Part shown: positions 22,881 through 33,409 of the stretch, one piece after another
Layout of the letters: every line of letters starts with the position of its first letter
How positions within the stretch are numbered: position 1 is the first letter of the stretch
Origin: Toxorhynchites rutilus septentrionalis
Lineage: Eukaryota; Arthropoda; Insecta; Diptera; Culicidae
Assembly (NCBI RefSeq): GCF_029784135.1
Contig: NC_073746.1
Location: forward strand, 50,056,393-50,120,392
Length of the DNA stretch: 64,000 nucleotides
Direction of reading: 5' to 3'
Position numbers and translations under genes: made by a program
Notes under the pieces: model-generated
What the model was told of the DNA's origin: nothing
Seen by the model: only the letters and a program-made list of their open reading frames with translations
Databases searched by the model: none

Positions 22881-23237
22881 CGAGGGTCGCTCAAAAAATA
22901 AGTTTCAGTGCCTCAGAAATCGCGGAAAAATAAAGTTAGGACAAAAAACAAGGTGATTTTCGTAATCTACGTTTTATTTTCTATTTTTCTACATAATCGC
23001 TGTAACGTTCGAGGCATTTTTCATAGCGTGGCACGAGTTTTTCTATTCCGAGCGCGAAGTGCGTAGCGTTCAACTTTTTGAAGTACGATGCAACTGCGTC
23101 ACGAATTTCTTCAGTGTTATCGAATCGTTGACCGTTGAATCGTAAAACTTAGATTACGAAAATCACCTTGTTTTTATCCTAACTTTATTTTTCCGCGATT
23201 TCTGAGGCATTGAAACTTATTTTTTGAACGACCCTCG
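22881..23237 (-). mobile_element. deleted mariner with unusually long inverted ends
   Basis: The ends start CGAGGGTCGCTCAAAAAATA and, inverted, CGAGGGTCGTTCAAAAAATA, each next to TA (22879-22880, 23238-23239). The arms stay paired for about 95 bp with few mismatches, far beyond the roughly 30 bp usual for mariner. The 162 bp between them encodes only the transposase C-terminus on the minus strand. This structure would arise if the 3' end was duplicated in inverted orientation during a deletion. Confidence 0.85.
22981..23142 (-). pseudogene. mariner transposase C-terminus (53 codons)
   Basis: On the minus strand the uninterrupted frame runs from RFNGQRFDNTEEIRDAV to YFKKLNATHFALGIEKL and on to YEKCLERYSDYVEK, then a stop at 22981-22983. 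The GI..L..R..KC......YVE pattern is the C-terminal signature of mariner transposases. All catalytic residues lie upstream and are deleted. No stop or frameshift occurs within what remains. Confidence 0.8.
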
Positions 23238-23239
23238 TA

Positions 23240-24288
23240 TTTTAAAGAATTTTCAGAACGAAAGTCGATTATCAGAAGAACACGGAACATGTGTATCGTA
23301 CTTAAATTAAACTACATTGGAATTGAGAGCTTATTAAAATTACATTCTTTCTATTCCATTATTGAATCATAGAGTATTCGTGTTGAAATGAAGGCATGCC
23401 AATTCTACTATGATATTGACTTGACCCATTTTTAGCAGCCTGATCTAGAAAAGGCACATCTTCAAATAGCTTCCGGAGCCAATATCGCCTCAAACACCGC
23501 GGGACCCATTCGCTGCCTGCAATTATCAGATAATGATCGGAAAACCCTCCGAAATTAATCTGCTTCTTTGAGCTAGAAAAGGAAAAGATTGAATGAAACA
23601 GAAAGTCTCCACTGTAAGTCCTCTCATGGGCAGGATTCTATGCTGCGCCCCACGCTCCAAATAGCTTAACTTTTAATTAATACCAGCTGCCTGTGATAAA
23701 ACTAGAATGGAATTGTTTCCAACCCGGAGCGAAGCGAACGAAATGTCAAGAAAATTTCGACCCGGAGGAAAACCCACCTTCGCACGAAATGGCCTCGTGC
23801 TCTGTAGGTGTAATAGATCTCGGGAGACATTTTTCACGATTTCTCTCGAAGTGCTCCCAAGCCAGCATGGAAGGGATGTCGAAAATTGAAATTTGAATTT
23901 TTAATTAATTGGATCAATTTGATCCCCGGTTCAAAGTATGCAGTTTTCGAGAGCTAATGACCAGGTTGAATTGTTTGTGTGATTTTGTTTTGTGAAAGGA
24001 ATGAAAATGGAATAACGAAAGAGTAAACGCTGTGTCCTTCCAGGGAATTCATGGTTGGTTAGAGACGATTGCTAATGCTAGGTAATGGTTCCGATGAGAG
24101 AACGGAATAATTGGATTCAATCCTCATTGACCGTGAGTAAACTATATTTGACTATAAAGGTATGATGCAATAAGAATTAAAACATTTCCCTTGGCATACT
24201 AAATTTTTTTTCAGTGACTGAATATTGAAAAACAAGGGTACATTATCAACCACTTCACACACGCTTCACCACAGAACAGGGTACTGAA
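23240..24288. other. no gene seen
   Basis: Short frames near 23700-23890 on the plus strand have no recognised domain, start context or splice sites. Nothing else could be supported. Confidence 0.35.
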
Positions 24289-24292
24289 TATA

Positions 24293-25661
24293 CAGCCATT
24301 CCATGCCAAACCGATATAGTGGTTCTCAGATTCTTGTCAAATGTGGTCTTTTTGTTCTTTATCGTAAAATATTTGACACGATTTTTTATATTTTTCGTTA
24401 GCGTGCCCATTTCCATTTTAGGGTGTTCCAAAAAATCAATTTGTTCCTCTTTTCTCCAATAACGACTTTTTTTCAAAAATTCAAAACATTTGAATCACAG
24501 GACCGATATAGATGATCGACATATCAAATTGAAGGCATTAGCTAACCCGGCAAACGTTGTTCTGCCATATAAATTATTTCAGGTGCTTCTCTTACCCACG
24601 GACTTGCAAATGTCCGCAAACTTCATTAACTTGCAAAACATAAATATGAACATTGAATGTTTTGCTCAGATGAGACGAATGTGCTACTACCCATCTATTT
24701 TCAATATCAATGTCAGCGTTGTTGATCTTTTTTGAGTAATTGTCCGCCATTATCACTATTTCTTTGTCGCACCTACACTTGTAGTCGTATCGTTGGTTTA
24801 ATGTTTAGGAAAACGATTTGTACATTTTCTATCTGTCATGCAAGGCGATGAAAGCTTCAGATCAACGCATGAGACATGAACCATGTTTGTCAATATTAAA
24901 CAGTAATCCATATCCCGGAATCTGATTGGTTTGGAGGTCTATCGGATTTCGCTGCTCGATCGAAATCGACTTTTGCATTCCGAACTCAAATTTTATCATC
25001 CTATGCAAATGAGGCAACCTTGCTTTGATGAAAAACAAAAGTCAAAATAATTCATCCGTAATAGTGGAGCAAGCTACTCTCTATCTGACCTGAAAGCAAT
25101 TTTAAATTGTCAACAATGTTTAGAATACATAGTCCGTACCATAACTTTACGCATTTCCATTCCGCCAAAACTTTGTTCATGATATAAAAAAAAAGTAAAA
25201 TGACATAAAAATGACATAAAAAAAAGTTCTCGAATAATGTTGAAATTTGTGTTCCATTTGTATGGCAGCCCCCCCTTAGAGAGTAGTTCCAGGAGTTCAA
25301 AAGTTATGAATTTTTATAGTGGAAAAAAGGGGAAAACATTGTTTTTTTCGAACCATCGGTTAATTTTGGAAAATCATTACTCAAAAACAAAAAAAAATAG
25401 CATCTCTGATATCGCGATATGTTATGTTAAAAATTCTTAGCTTTCAAGAGTAAGTAAAAAATATATAGCGCTCTCCAGTCTAACAATAAAAAACGACTAC
25501 AATCAATAATATCGAAAATGAAATCCATTTTTTTGCAAGTTCAATATTTTTCAATAAAGTGCAAGCTTATGGCCTTCAGTTTGATATGTAGGTTATCTAA
25601 ATCGAATCAGTGATTCAAAAGTTATGAATTTTTGAAAAAAGTAATTTTAGGAAAAAAGTCA
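24293..25661. mobile_element. third copy of the foldback transposon, truncated and split
   Basis: It starts CAGCCATTCCATGCC after TATA and runs through the first arm to about 24540. There a Helitron interrupts it (24541-25285). Inner right-arm modules (GTTCAAAAGTTATGAATTTTT, then TTCGAACCATCGGTTAATTTTGG) resume at 25286 and stop at about 25661 without the expected outer end. Confidence 0.75.
24541..25285 (-). mobile_element. Helitron fragment inside the foldback copy
   Basis: It begins with AGCTAACCCGGCAAACG, the inverse of a Helitron CCGGGTTAGCT 3' end related to copies 1 to 3. It ends in a unit of the same minisatellite (TTTGTATGGCAGCCCCCCC). The 5' TC end is not present, so it is truncated or its remainder was lost. 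It carries no gene. Confidence 0.65.
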
Positions 25662-25860
25662 CAGGAGGGTTGTGTCCGAAACACGATCGCATAGTTGACG
25701 TAGGATTCCGTTAGGCTATCTGTTGATTTTTGATATGTTTGAAGTATTACATCGTTAAACTTTTTGATAATGATTTGGTGGCCCTGAAAACGACCGTTTT
25801 GTTTGGTTGTTGGGTATTGTTTGTTCACTCCACCAAGTTATGATGACAGTAGTATGGTAA
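25662..25860 (-). other. dispersed repeat with a degenerate histone-type stem-loop
   Basis: On the minus strand, GGTCGTTTTCAGGGCC (25780-25795) followed by ACCACCAAATC resembles the histone mRNA 3' stem-loop (GGCYCTTTTMAGRGCC plus ACCA). It has one wobble pair and one mismatch in the stem. No histone coding sequence is visible upstream on that strand. The left part shares the CGCAT(A/G)GTTGACGT word with 15192. It is most likely a repeat that once captured, or merely resembles, a histone 3' end. Confidence 0.3.
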
Positions 25861-26520
25861 ACAGTCGTTGGATGGTGCGTATCAGATAAAAGACGAAGTG
25901 GAACGAAATATGATGGAAACCGCCCTCTGTGATCCTAGACGAGATCCCTCCTTTGATATGTATGGATGAAATAAAGAAAAAAAAATCACCAATGTAATAT
26001 AAGATGATTAATATTCAGATCGTAGGTAAAAACATGTTATTTCAATATAAAAAAAACATATTTGAAATGGAAAAGGCAATTTTCTTTTATAATTTTTACT
26101 TTCTGAGTGTTTATTCAATCCAATGCGAATTTTAATTGGACTAACAACACCTAATGCTATATGTAGAGCTCATTTGCTCAATCACTTTTTCTAATATTTC
26201 TTCACTTTTCCAATTTTTCTCGCCGTATAAACTTTGCTTGGGTGAAAATGAACACAATAAACAGATAGCTTAAACCAAACGACCCGTTCTCGAGCGGGAA
26301 CATACCTTTATTTATAAAATTTATTTCATCGTTTCATATATCAAGTCATTTTTAACACAACTGATACCATATACAATTTTACACTTACACTTGTGCTAAA
26401 ATTTTCACAATACACGATCGGTCATTGATATGAAATTTCACGAAGCAACCAACATTAGAGTTCCAAATTTAAATTTTATTTGCTAGAATTAATTGTATCA
26501 CTCACCTTACTTGCAATATA
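25861..26520. other. no gene seen
   Basis: AT-rich DNA with no supported feature. Confidence 0.35.
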
Positions 26521-26539
26521 AAAATGCCCCAGACCTGCA

Positions 26540-26705
26540 TATATGTATGTGCAATGCCGATTTCCCTCAGTCAGCTTGGTTTCGATGTCTCTGTTAGGGA
26601 ACACATTTCGGTAGGAACAAAAGTTCCCCCTACTTTCATGTATTTGCAATGCCGATTTCCACCAGGCAGTTTGGTTTTGATGTATCTGTTAGGGACTCGC
26701 CGCAT
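26540..26705. repeat. two tandem ~108-bp units
   Basis: The phrase TGTATGTGCAATGCCGATTTC at 26545 recurs as TGTATTTGCAATGCCGATTTC at 26639. Each is followed by a CAGTTTGGTTTTGATGT(A/C)TCTGTTAGGGA-type stretch. It is a diverged tandem duplication of unknown role. Confidence 0.75.
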
Positions 26706-27040
26706 GTGTCATCAATTTGACCAATCAGAAGTTGGTATTTCCGTTAGGATAGGGGTTGAGATTTTCCAATTGTTCGATAGTTAGTTTCATGACATATATT
26801 ATTTTCATTAATATAAAAAATTGTTATGAAGTACCGAAATCTATTGATGCAAAAATTTCATCAATCCATCATGAAATGACACAATATCAGTGTCGGGCCC
26901 AGTTTCCAAAGGTACTTATTGTATAAATAGAAAATAGTCAACAATTCGACTAGAAAGTGGTCACATTTTGTGAAACATCCGTATATACTTTTATTTTATT
27001 ATTTTATAACTGTCAGTCCCAGTCAGTCAGCACTTTCCTG

Positions 27041-27160
27041 GGGCTGTCTACATACCACGTGGACAGAAAAAGCACTATTTTAAACTCCCCCCTCCCCCTC
27101 CGTGGACAAGCGTGGACATTTTCATACCCCTGCCCTCCTTTGTCCACGTGGACATTTTTA
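27041..27160. repeat. GGGGCTGTC...GTCCACGTGGAC inverted-repeat element, copy 1
   Basis: A compact element starts GGGGCTGTCTACATACCACG and ends TGTCCACGTGGACA. It has C-rich blocks and a central CCGTGGACAAGCGTGGAC. The word GTCCACGTGGAC is a perfect palindrome containing CACGTG. A related element in the same orientation of its centre lies at 29872-29990. This looks like a small non-autonomous repeat family. Confidence 0.7.
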
Positions 27161-27330
27161 CTTTTTCAATTAAAATAATTGAGTGAATTGCGCCTAAATT
27201 CCATGTAAATTCCATTTGAGTTTATTTTATTTCAAATTTTACTTGCTGTACTCTGCTGTATCAGCTATACTGTGGCCCATTGTTGTTGTACGGTAGAGAA
27301 ATGAGTAGCATAACAAGGCACATGTTTCGT

Positions 27331-27560
27331 TTAATTTTGAAATATTTGTGTGCATATAATATATATATATTTTTTTGTTTTTCCATTATCAGCGAAGTTA
27401 TAAAGGCTATCTGATTTGAAAACACGTAAAGTACAGTTGACCAGTTGAGGAACAATCCGCATCTGAATATAAACTACACAACTTCAAAGATTGATCTTGA
27501 GCTTTACTAATTGTGATTGCATACGCCAATCGAATAAAAATGAATGAATTTAAAATTATT
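27331..27560 (-). pseudogene. Helitron helicase C-terminal fragment
   Basis: On the minus strand, FIRLAYAITISKAQDQSLKLC followed by STGQLYFTC is the last part of the Pif1-like helicase domain of Helitron Rep/Hel proteins (typically AxAxTINKxQGQSL and HGQLYVACSR). After a frame slip, FADNGKTKKYIYI and a stop at 27331-27333 match the usual C-terminus (NxKTKNIVY). The invariant GQ of the helicase motif reads DQ and the SR after the C is missing. Nothing upstream (Walker A, Rep) is readable. This is the only trace of an autonomous Helitron in the window. Confidence 0.7.
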
Positions 27561-27755
27561 TTCAAATGCAATTTCAATTCACGATTTTTCAAACAGTTAC
27601 CAAAAAATGTGCTGATATCACATAAAATACATATTTGATACGATAATGTTATTTCAAGTTCACAGCTTTGTTTCAAAAGTGTACTTATTCCATCTGAAAA
27701 TCCATTGACATCCTCGCCCGTAATAATCCAATCAACCTGATTAATTCGTTTCCAT

Positions 27756-28145
27756 TTGATTTATATGAAATTCGACTACGATCTGTTTTACAGAAATATT
27801 CTCGATCGAATGAAAAATTATCCTTTCATTTTGGATTATGATTATTTGGATTATTGGATTATGGTTATGATGACAACGATTGCACAGCAAGTTGTGAAAA
27901 CTTTGAAATGTTCTATACAAAACCCATTTATTGCTTTGACAAATGCATTGTTTTATGACAGAGTTACAGCGTTCCCAAAATCATTCAATTTTTTCGATGT
28001 CGTATTCTGGTCCTTTATTTTTTTTCTGTTTAGTGCAGTTCTCCCCACTCCGGAATATGATCGATCACATCACATTCACCTTTCGTCGGTAGCACAATAC
28101 GAAACCTTGTCCACCATAGTTCGGAGAATTTTCAGAAGGTATTAA
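27756..28145 (+). CDS. unrecognised 129-codon frame, doubtful
   Basis: An open frame starts MIYMKFDYDLFYRNIL, with aromatic-rich, AT-driven composition, a hydrophobic stretch near residue 85 (FFDVVFWSFIFFLFSAVL) and a stop just before a TA microsatellite. I recognise no family. There is no TATA box, splice context or homologous copy nearby. It may well be a chance frame in AT-rich repeat DNA downstream of Helitron material. I list it only because it is one of the longer uninterrupted frames here. Confidence 0.15.
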   Translation: MIYMKFDYDLFYRNILDRMKNYPFILDYDYLDYWIMVMMTTIAQQVVKTLKCSIQNPFIALTNALFYDRVTAFPKSFNFFDVVFWSFIFFLFSAVLPTPEYDRSHHIHLSSVAQYETLSTIVRRIFRRY

Positions 28146-28153
28146 AAGCGTAT

Positions 28154-28157
<4 letters not shown>

Positions 28158-28209
<52 letters not shown>

Positions 28210-28231
28210 ATATATATATTTTTTTTTTTTT
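28158..28231. repeat. (TA)n microsatellite followed by a T run
   Basis: About 60 bp of nearly perfect TA repeats with one C interruption, followed by a poly(T) tract to about 28234. Confidence 0.95.
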
Positions 28232-28234
28232 TTC

Positions 28235-29870
28235 AAATCCTTATCGATTATTCTGCATTGAGTGTCTAGATGACTTTCAAAGAGCTAACGGGGGAAAATT
28301 ACATCAGCAACTCACGATTCATTGATTCCTAACTAAGAAATCAAGCTCAAATCTCAACTATGAAAGAATTATTGAAAATTTCTTGAGCCCAATTTTTTTG
28401 CCTTAAGATGACCCCATTTCAAAATTACGCTTAGAGTGTGGTTCAATTGCATTCATTTGAAAGATGAGAAAATTTAGCATAACATTCTGTTGTGAAACAT
28501 TTTAGATAGTGGAAGATAACAATACAAATAACAATATAAATACATTGTGGTCTCAAGGGAAGGAATTGTAGAATGGTTGAAGAGCTTCAATTTTGATGAT
28601 AGAAACAATCAAGTTTATAATGCATTTTTGGGAGAAAAATAATAAAACCCTTAAATACAAGGAAAAATAAGTTTTTTCCGCTTCCGAAGGTATTGTAGCA
28701 TACGCATGAGTCATCCGACTACCATTTATGACTTTATGATTTTGTTGGACTTTTACGCTTAAACACTATTCAACGAAATCAGTTCATTTCCTAGACATGT
28801 GCTTACTAACATTATTCTGTTTCAATCGACATACTGAGTAAGGCGGAACAATGACTGTGTCATGTTGATTATTTTTCAATCATACTGACGCATAATTGCA
28901 GCGAAGCGCGCAGCACATACTTTACGACCATACGCGAGCATAATAAACTGACCCACTTTATGACCGTGCGCTTATACTCGAATAAACACAACAAGCGCGC
29001 ACCAAACAAACCAAACTTCTATGTTTATGTTTATGTTTATTTCTCTTACTAACTTAGGATAAAGAAACAATAATGTAAGAATTGATAAAACTATGTGTAT
29101 TGAATAAACGGAACACAGTCGAGTTCTGAACGAAACCAGAGCATGATATTATTCCTGATGACAAAACCCTCAGGCGGAACCGATGCCTTTTTGTCCACCA
29201 ATGTATTCCAATTAATCAATTCATTTTTTTTACAACTGCACTATAGGCGAAGTTTTCAGAAAAAAAATATTAGAATACTGGGTCAATTGACTAAAGTTTG
29301 ACGACTGGTGTTACATGGATCATCTTACGCAAATGTTAATATTAATTCATAGGAATTGACGAAATTCCAATACTTTGAATACAGTAAGTAATACAGAGAG
29401 AAAAGTAATACAGAAAAAATGATTTTACACGTAATTCTGCATGATAAATTATATACATTGTTATCGTATCACTAACTGTTCTCGAGATAGAACAAAATGT
29501 ATAGAAAATTATATTTGATGAAAAAATCATATGCGTAATATCATGAAAACTCAACCATTATAGTTTTTCCCTTTAAACCAAATTGCTGAATTTTTATAGT
29601 TTTTGGCTATGAACGTCTATGCTTTGCCCGTAACTATCCACTCTCTGTTATCCACAGTTTACGTGAATTATTTTCAGAGTATGGATTTCAGTGAAAAAGT
29701 TCAATAATTTAGTAAAAATATATGAAACACTCTCAGGCAGCTCAATCCGTTTAATGATAAATACGATAAACTCAGGTTGGGCGCAGTTTTAGAATTGTTG
29801 AATATGGAATAGCTTTTATTTAATTTAAAATGTATCGGTGATTATATTTGAAAAAAATATTTATTCTTCG
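28235..29870. other. no gene seen
   Basis: AT-rich DNA. A TTTATG triplet repeat occurs at 29022-29041. No domains, RNA genes or paired ends were found. Confidence 0.35.
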
Positions 29871-29871
29871 T

Positions 29872-29990
29872 GTCCACGTGGACACATTCTATATCCCTTC
29901 CCCCCTCTCCGTGGACAAGCGTGGATATTTTCATAGCCCCTACCCTCCCTAAAGTTGTCCACGTGGTATGTGGACAGCCCCCCTACAAAA
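29872..29990. repeat. GTCCACGTGGAC inverted-repeat element, copy 2
   Basis: It runs from GTGTCCACGTGGACA to TTGTCCACGTGGTATGTGGAC and AGCCCCCC, with the same central CCGTGGACAAGCGTGGA and C-rich blocks as copy 1. The end that carries GGGCTGTCC is at the left in copy 1 and at the right here. Confidence 0.7.
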
Positions 29991-30039
29991 AAGCTCAACG
30001 TCGGGCCCTAGGGACCGACACTGGGCTTAACGTGTTAAA

Positions 30040-31960
30040 GAGTATTTAAGGCTGCGAACATCGCAAGGTATTAAATAAGTGAACTGTTTGTGCTCTCGAT
30101 ATCAAAGAACTCGTAACGAAGCAAAATTATGTGTTTTTGTTCGTCGAACGATTAAGCTCAAACCCGTCCCCTTCATCCGATTGCCACGGCTGTGGCATTG
30201 AAATCAAAACAAAATTTCCTCCGATAGTCAACAAGTGCTTGGTTCAACTTTCTGGAATATTGCTGGCGCAAGAGTACGAAAACTTTGTTTTTGGACAAAA
30301 TCAAGATGAAACTAATCAACTGAAATCCATTTAAATAACAGTTGTATCTATGAATTATGGCATTGTTTACCGAATCAGGATTCTATATCACATTGTTTGT
30401 GGGTCACCATTAAAAGATACATGAAAAAAGGAAATTATATGTCATGTCTTGTGACAACGTGACAGTCTGATTAACAATCCTATATCGGTGGTAATTGGTC
30501 ACCAGATCAAATGGCAAAATTCATCATCTGTTAATGGATCAATGAATCGTTCCATTATTCTTTACTTTATCGATTATTGGGACAAGAAAACATTTTTATT
30601 GTACAATTATTATAATAGTTTTCTTGCTTGTTTATTGATCAGGATGTTGTTAAAAACGCAAACGAAAAAACTCTTCTTGCTTTGCCCTTTGCTTAGGTTG
30701 CATGATGTTGGCTAATTTTCGATTGACGTCTTTCCAATGACATTTGGTGAATCAAACACTTCTAGCTAAGTGCCTCCATCGCTCCACAGCAGGAAAACCT
30801 CCATTGATTGAGATATTGATTTTGGCTCTCACATTCGTTCTGATCCATTTACCTATCGCACCGAACGGAGCGATTGGGTGGCGCTAGAACAAAAAAAAAA
30901 CGAAAGCCTTTTAGAGAAAAGAAAATAATTGAATTTGTAATTCCCAATCAGCCACAATTTCACGCGTCAGAAATCAGAAAGATGGCGCCCTTCTTTTTAT
31001 TGCTTCACCCACGTTTGCCGCTTCATTTTCCAATCTACTTGGTTTTTTTCTGAACGTCACCCGAAAAAAAATCGAATTTACGATATCTCACGCAGATAAA
31101 CTGAGCTATATGCTGCATGCTTCCTAAATATTGGATATGCGTAATTTTTCAGTTCGCAAGAACTAGAAAGAAAACAACTTCGATATCCCATTTTTTGATA
31201 AAGCAGCGTGATCCGAGGCCCATGTCACGTTATCTCATCCCAATCAACTGCCTAGCAAAACTTTTATCCGATACACCGTGTAACACTTTCTCCAAACAAG
31301 CATGCCCCACTCACTGCGCGCCGCTCCGGGAGAATCATGTTAAACGGTTTATCAAAGGGGACGAATCTGGGGGTAATCGGGCTGAAATTGGACGAAAAAT
31401 CAACGTTGCTTCAATCATCACTAGCACGGGTAGCGCTTTTCCCCTTTTGATCCACCTTCGCTGTTTTTTTTCTTTCTTCTATGTCATTTTTTGTTTATTA
31501 TTTTCCAGCTTCATATACCTCACAAGTCACGGCAGGAAGCATTTACTGATGTGACGATGAACGATGGATCCCGCTGCTTGGGGAGGAGAAAATGGTATTT
31601 GCATTTTTCCGTGTGAACTCTCTGATTTCTACAAACAAGCTGGAACCGATTCTGAATTAGAAAGCTAAACGGCTCGGTAGGTTCACATGGCGTGAATATG
31701 TTCTCATGAGGTTTACCCGAGTGCTACGAGTAAATCAATCAGTATAAGAAAAAATGTTATAATCGATTATATAATATTATATTTCGATTATGTACGATTT
31801 TTCAAGTGCGAGGGTTCAATTTTTATTTCAATTAATAATGTACGGTCTTACGATTTTTTACTGCTTCTTCAACATGTAGAAGGGTGGATAAAAAAATATT
31901 CTCTTTTTTCGTTGTAATTTCAAAAAAATTTAATCCGAAAATATACTAGGTGTGATTAAG
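30040..31960. other. no gene supported
   Basis: A TATTTAAGG box at 30045 precedes a short frame, but the frame lacks a usable ATG and is not convincing. The plus-strand frame at 31117-31554 has no recognised domain. No transposon ends were paired. Confidence 0.3.
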
Positions 31961-31962
31961 TA

Positions 31963-33223
31963 GGGGAGAGGGAGGCAAGTTGGCGAGGGAGGCAAGATGA
32001 CGAATCGGTAATTTGACCCGTTGTAATGAAGGTAGCGCCACGTACTTTTTACTGAAGATGCATCACAACAAGGCTAAACATTGTACTCGGTAACTCTACC
32101 GAAAACGTTATCACAAAAAAAGTGAAAAATAAAAATGAGAAAAATCGTAATTTTGTTATTTTTTCCGTTTTTTCAAATTTAAATCCATTTTATGAGAAAA
32201 GTTAAAATTTCAAAATAATTCTATACATGATAAAGGTACTCTATTGTACATAATCTGTTTTTTTCCGGCGAGTTTCAATCATGATTTTTTTTCAGCTAAT
32301 TTTTTTTTATTGAAAAAGTCGCTTGGGGGCAAGTTGGCGAACTGCAACATTATGTTAATTTTTGGTTTTTTATTGCAGATGGTTAAAACTTAGAAGCGAA
32401 AAAGAGACCAATATTGGTCGGACACCAGTTTGGAGAAAGTTATGAAAGCTATAGAAGAAGGTTTGTCTGTTCTGGGTGCTTCAAAACAGTTCGGTGTGCC
32501 AGAACTAACTTTGAGACGCTATAGACGAAAATATCCAGACATGGAGGTTAGATTTTCAATTCAGAATTTGCGTTTCCATGTTTTATGCAAAAAATATTAA
32601 ATCTGTATCAATTTCAGGGTACGTCGTCCAATAAAGGCCGCTTTAAAGCCACATTCAGGTCCAGTTTCGAAGATTTGCCTATTCGTTTGCGGTTAAAAAT
32701 GGCATAGAGCACACTTTCAAAGGAACATGCGCTGGACGGACATGGGTTGAAATGTTTATGAAGGCTCATATGATACCTTTGAGAAAGCCAGAAAATACCT
32801 CAGCGGCTCGATTAATGGCGTTCCATAAAGAAAATAAAGACAACTGTGACTTTTTTTTTCGAACTTTGGGAGACATACGAGCTTAGTATCGTTTTCCTGT
32901 GTGTGACATTTACGGTGTTGATGAAAATGGCATTTCCACTGTTCCAACCAAGGATAAATAAATAATTGTTATTACATTTTGTTCATTTTTAGGTGACCAA
33001 ACCACATTCGCCAACTTGCCTCCAGGCATTCGCCAAATGGCGAATTCGACGGTTTTTGCGCAAAGCTTTTGGGTGCACAAGTTTTTTAGTTTTTTTGCCC
33101 ATCCAATAGACAATACGATAGACAACACTTCAGGCTATATGAATCAGCATCAACATAAAAAAAATAATTCCAAGATCCAGGGCTCGCCAAAGCTTAACGT
33201 CGCCAACTTGCCTCCCTCTCCCC
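31963..33223 (+). mobile_element. pogo-like DNA transposon, internally deleted
   Basis: The inverted ends GGGGAGAGGGAGGCAAGTTG are flanked by TA (31961-31962, 33224-33225). The word GGCAAGTTGGCGA is repeated near 31972, 32334 and, inverted, near 33006 and 33200, like multiple subterminal binding sites. The enclosed gene keeps the DNA-binding half of a pogo-type transposase and ends just after the first catalytic Asp. Confidence 0.85.
32433..32961 (+). pseudogene. pogo/Tigger-type transposase, N-terminal half
   Basis: Exon 1 encodes VMKAIEEGLSVLGASKQFG, VPELTLRRYRRKYP, a psq-type helix-turn-helix as in pogo, Tigger and jerky proteins. A likely 71-bp intron (GT at 32547, AG at 32616-32617) follows. 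Downstream frames give WVEMFMKAHMIPLRKPE, the second DNA-binding (CENP-B type) region, and then YGVDENGISTVPTK, the block with the first catalytic Asp (family norm: NxDETGxxTVP). Frames change around 32690 and the region near 32850-32890 contains a T-run insertion and a stop. The remaining DDE core is deleted. The gene is non-functional but clearly pogo-like. Confidence 0.75.
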
Positions 33224-33252
33224 TATTACTTTAATGAGAATATATGGCGGCT

Positions 33253-33409
33253 ATCGTACTATGTTTTTTTTTTATTAAATCGTTTATTTTTACAGGCTCA
33301 GTTACATAAGTTTAAAGGAGCCAAACTCCTATCTGTATTGTTACAAGTATATATAATCATTTTTATTAATTCTAGTGTTAATGAAGTAGAGAACCGATCG
33401 TACTATGTT
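33253..33409 (-). mobile_element. short poly(A) retroposon with 13-bp target duplication
   Basis: ATCGTACTATGTT occurs at 33253-33265 and again at 33397-33409. Between them are 131 bp that, on the minus strand, end in AATAAACGATTTAATAAAAA. A poly(A) tail directly at one duplication is the signature of target-primed reverse transcription. The body is too short to tell a SINE from a 5'-truncated LINE. Confidence 0.9.

Noticed and set aside
30040..30334. TATTTAAGG box plus 67-codon frame as a host gene
   Set aside because: The frame would start at GTG; the nearby ATG opens only a few codons, and there is no signal peptide or poly(A) signal.
31117..31554. 145-codon plus-strand frame as a gene
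   Set aside because: Composition follows the local base bias; there is no recognised domain, upstream promoter or splice support.
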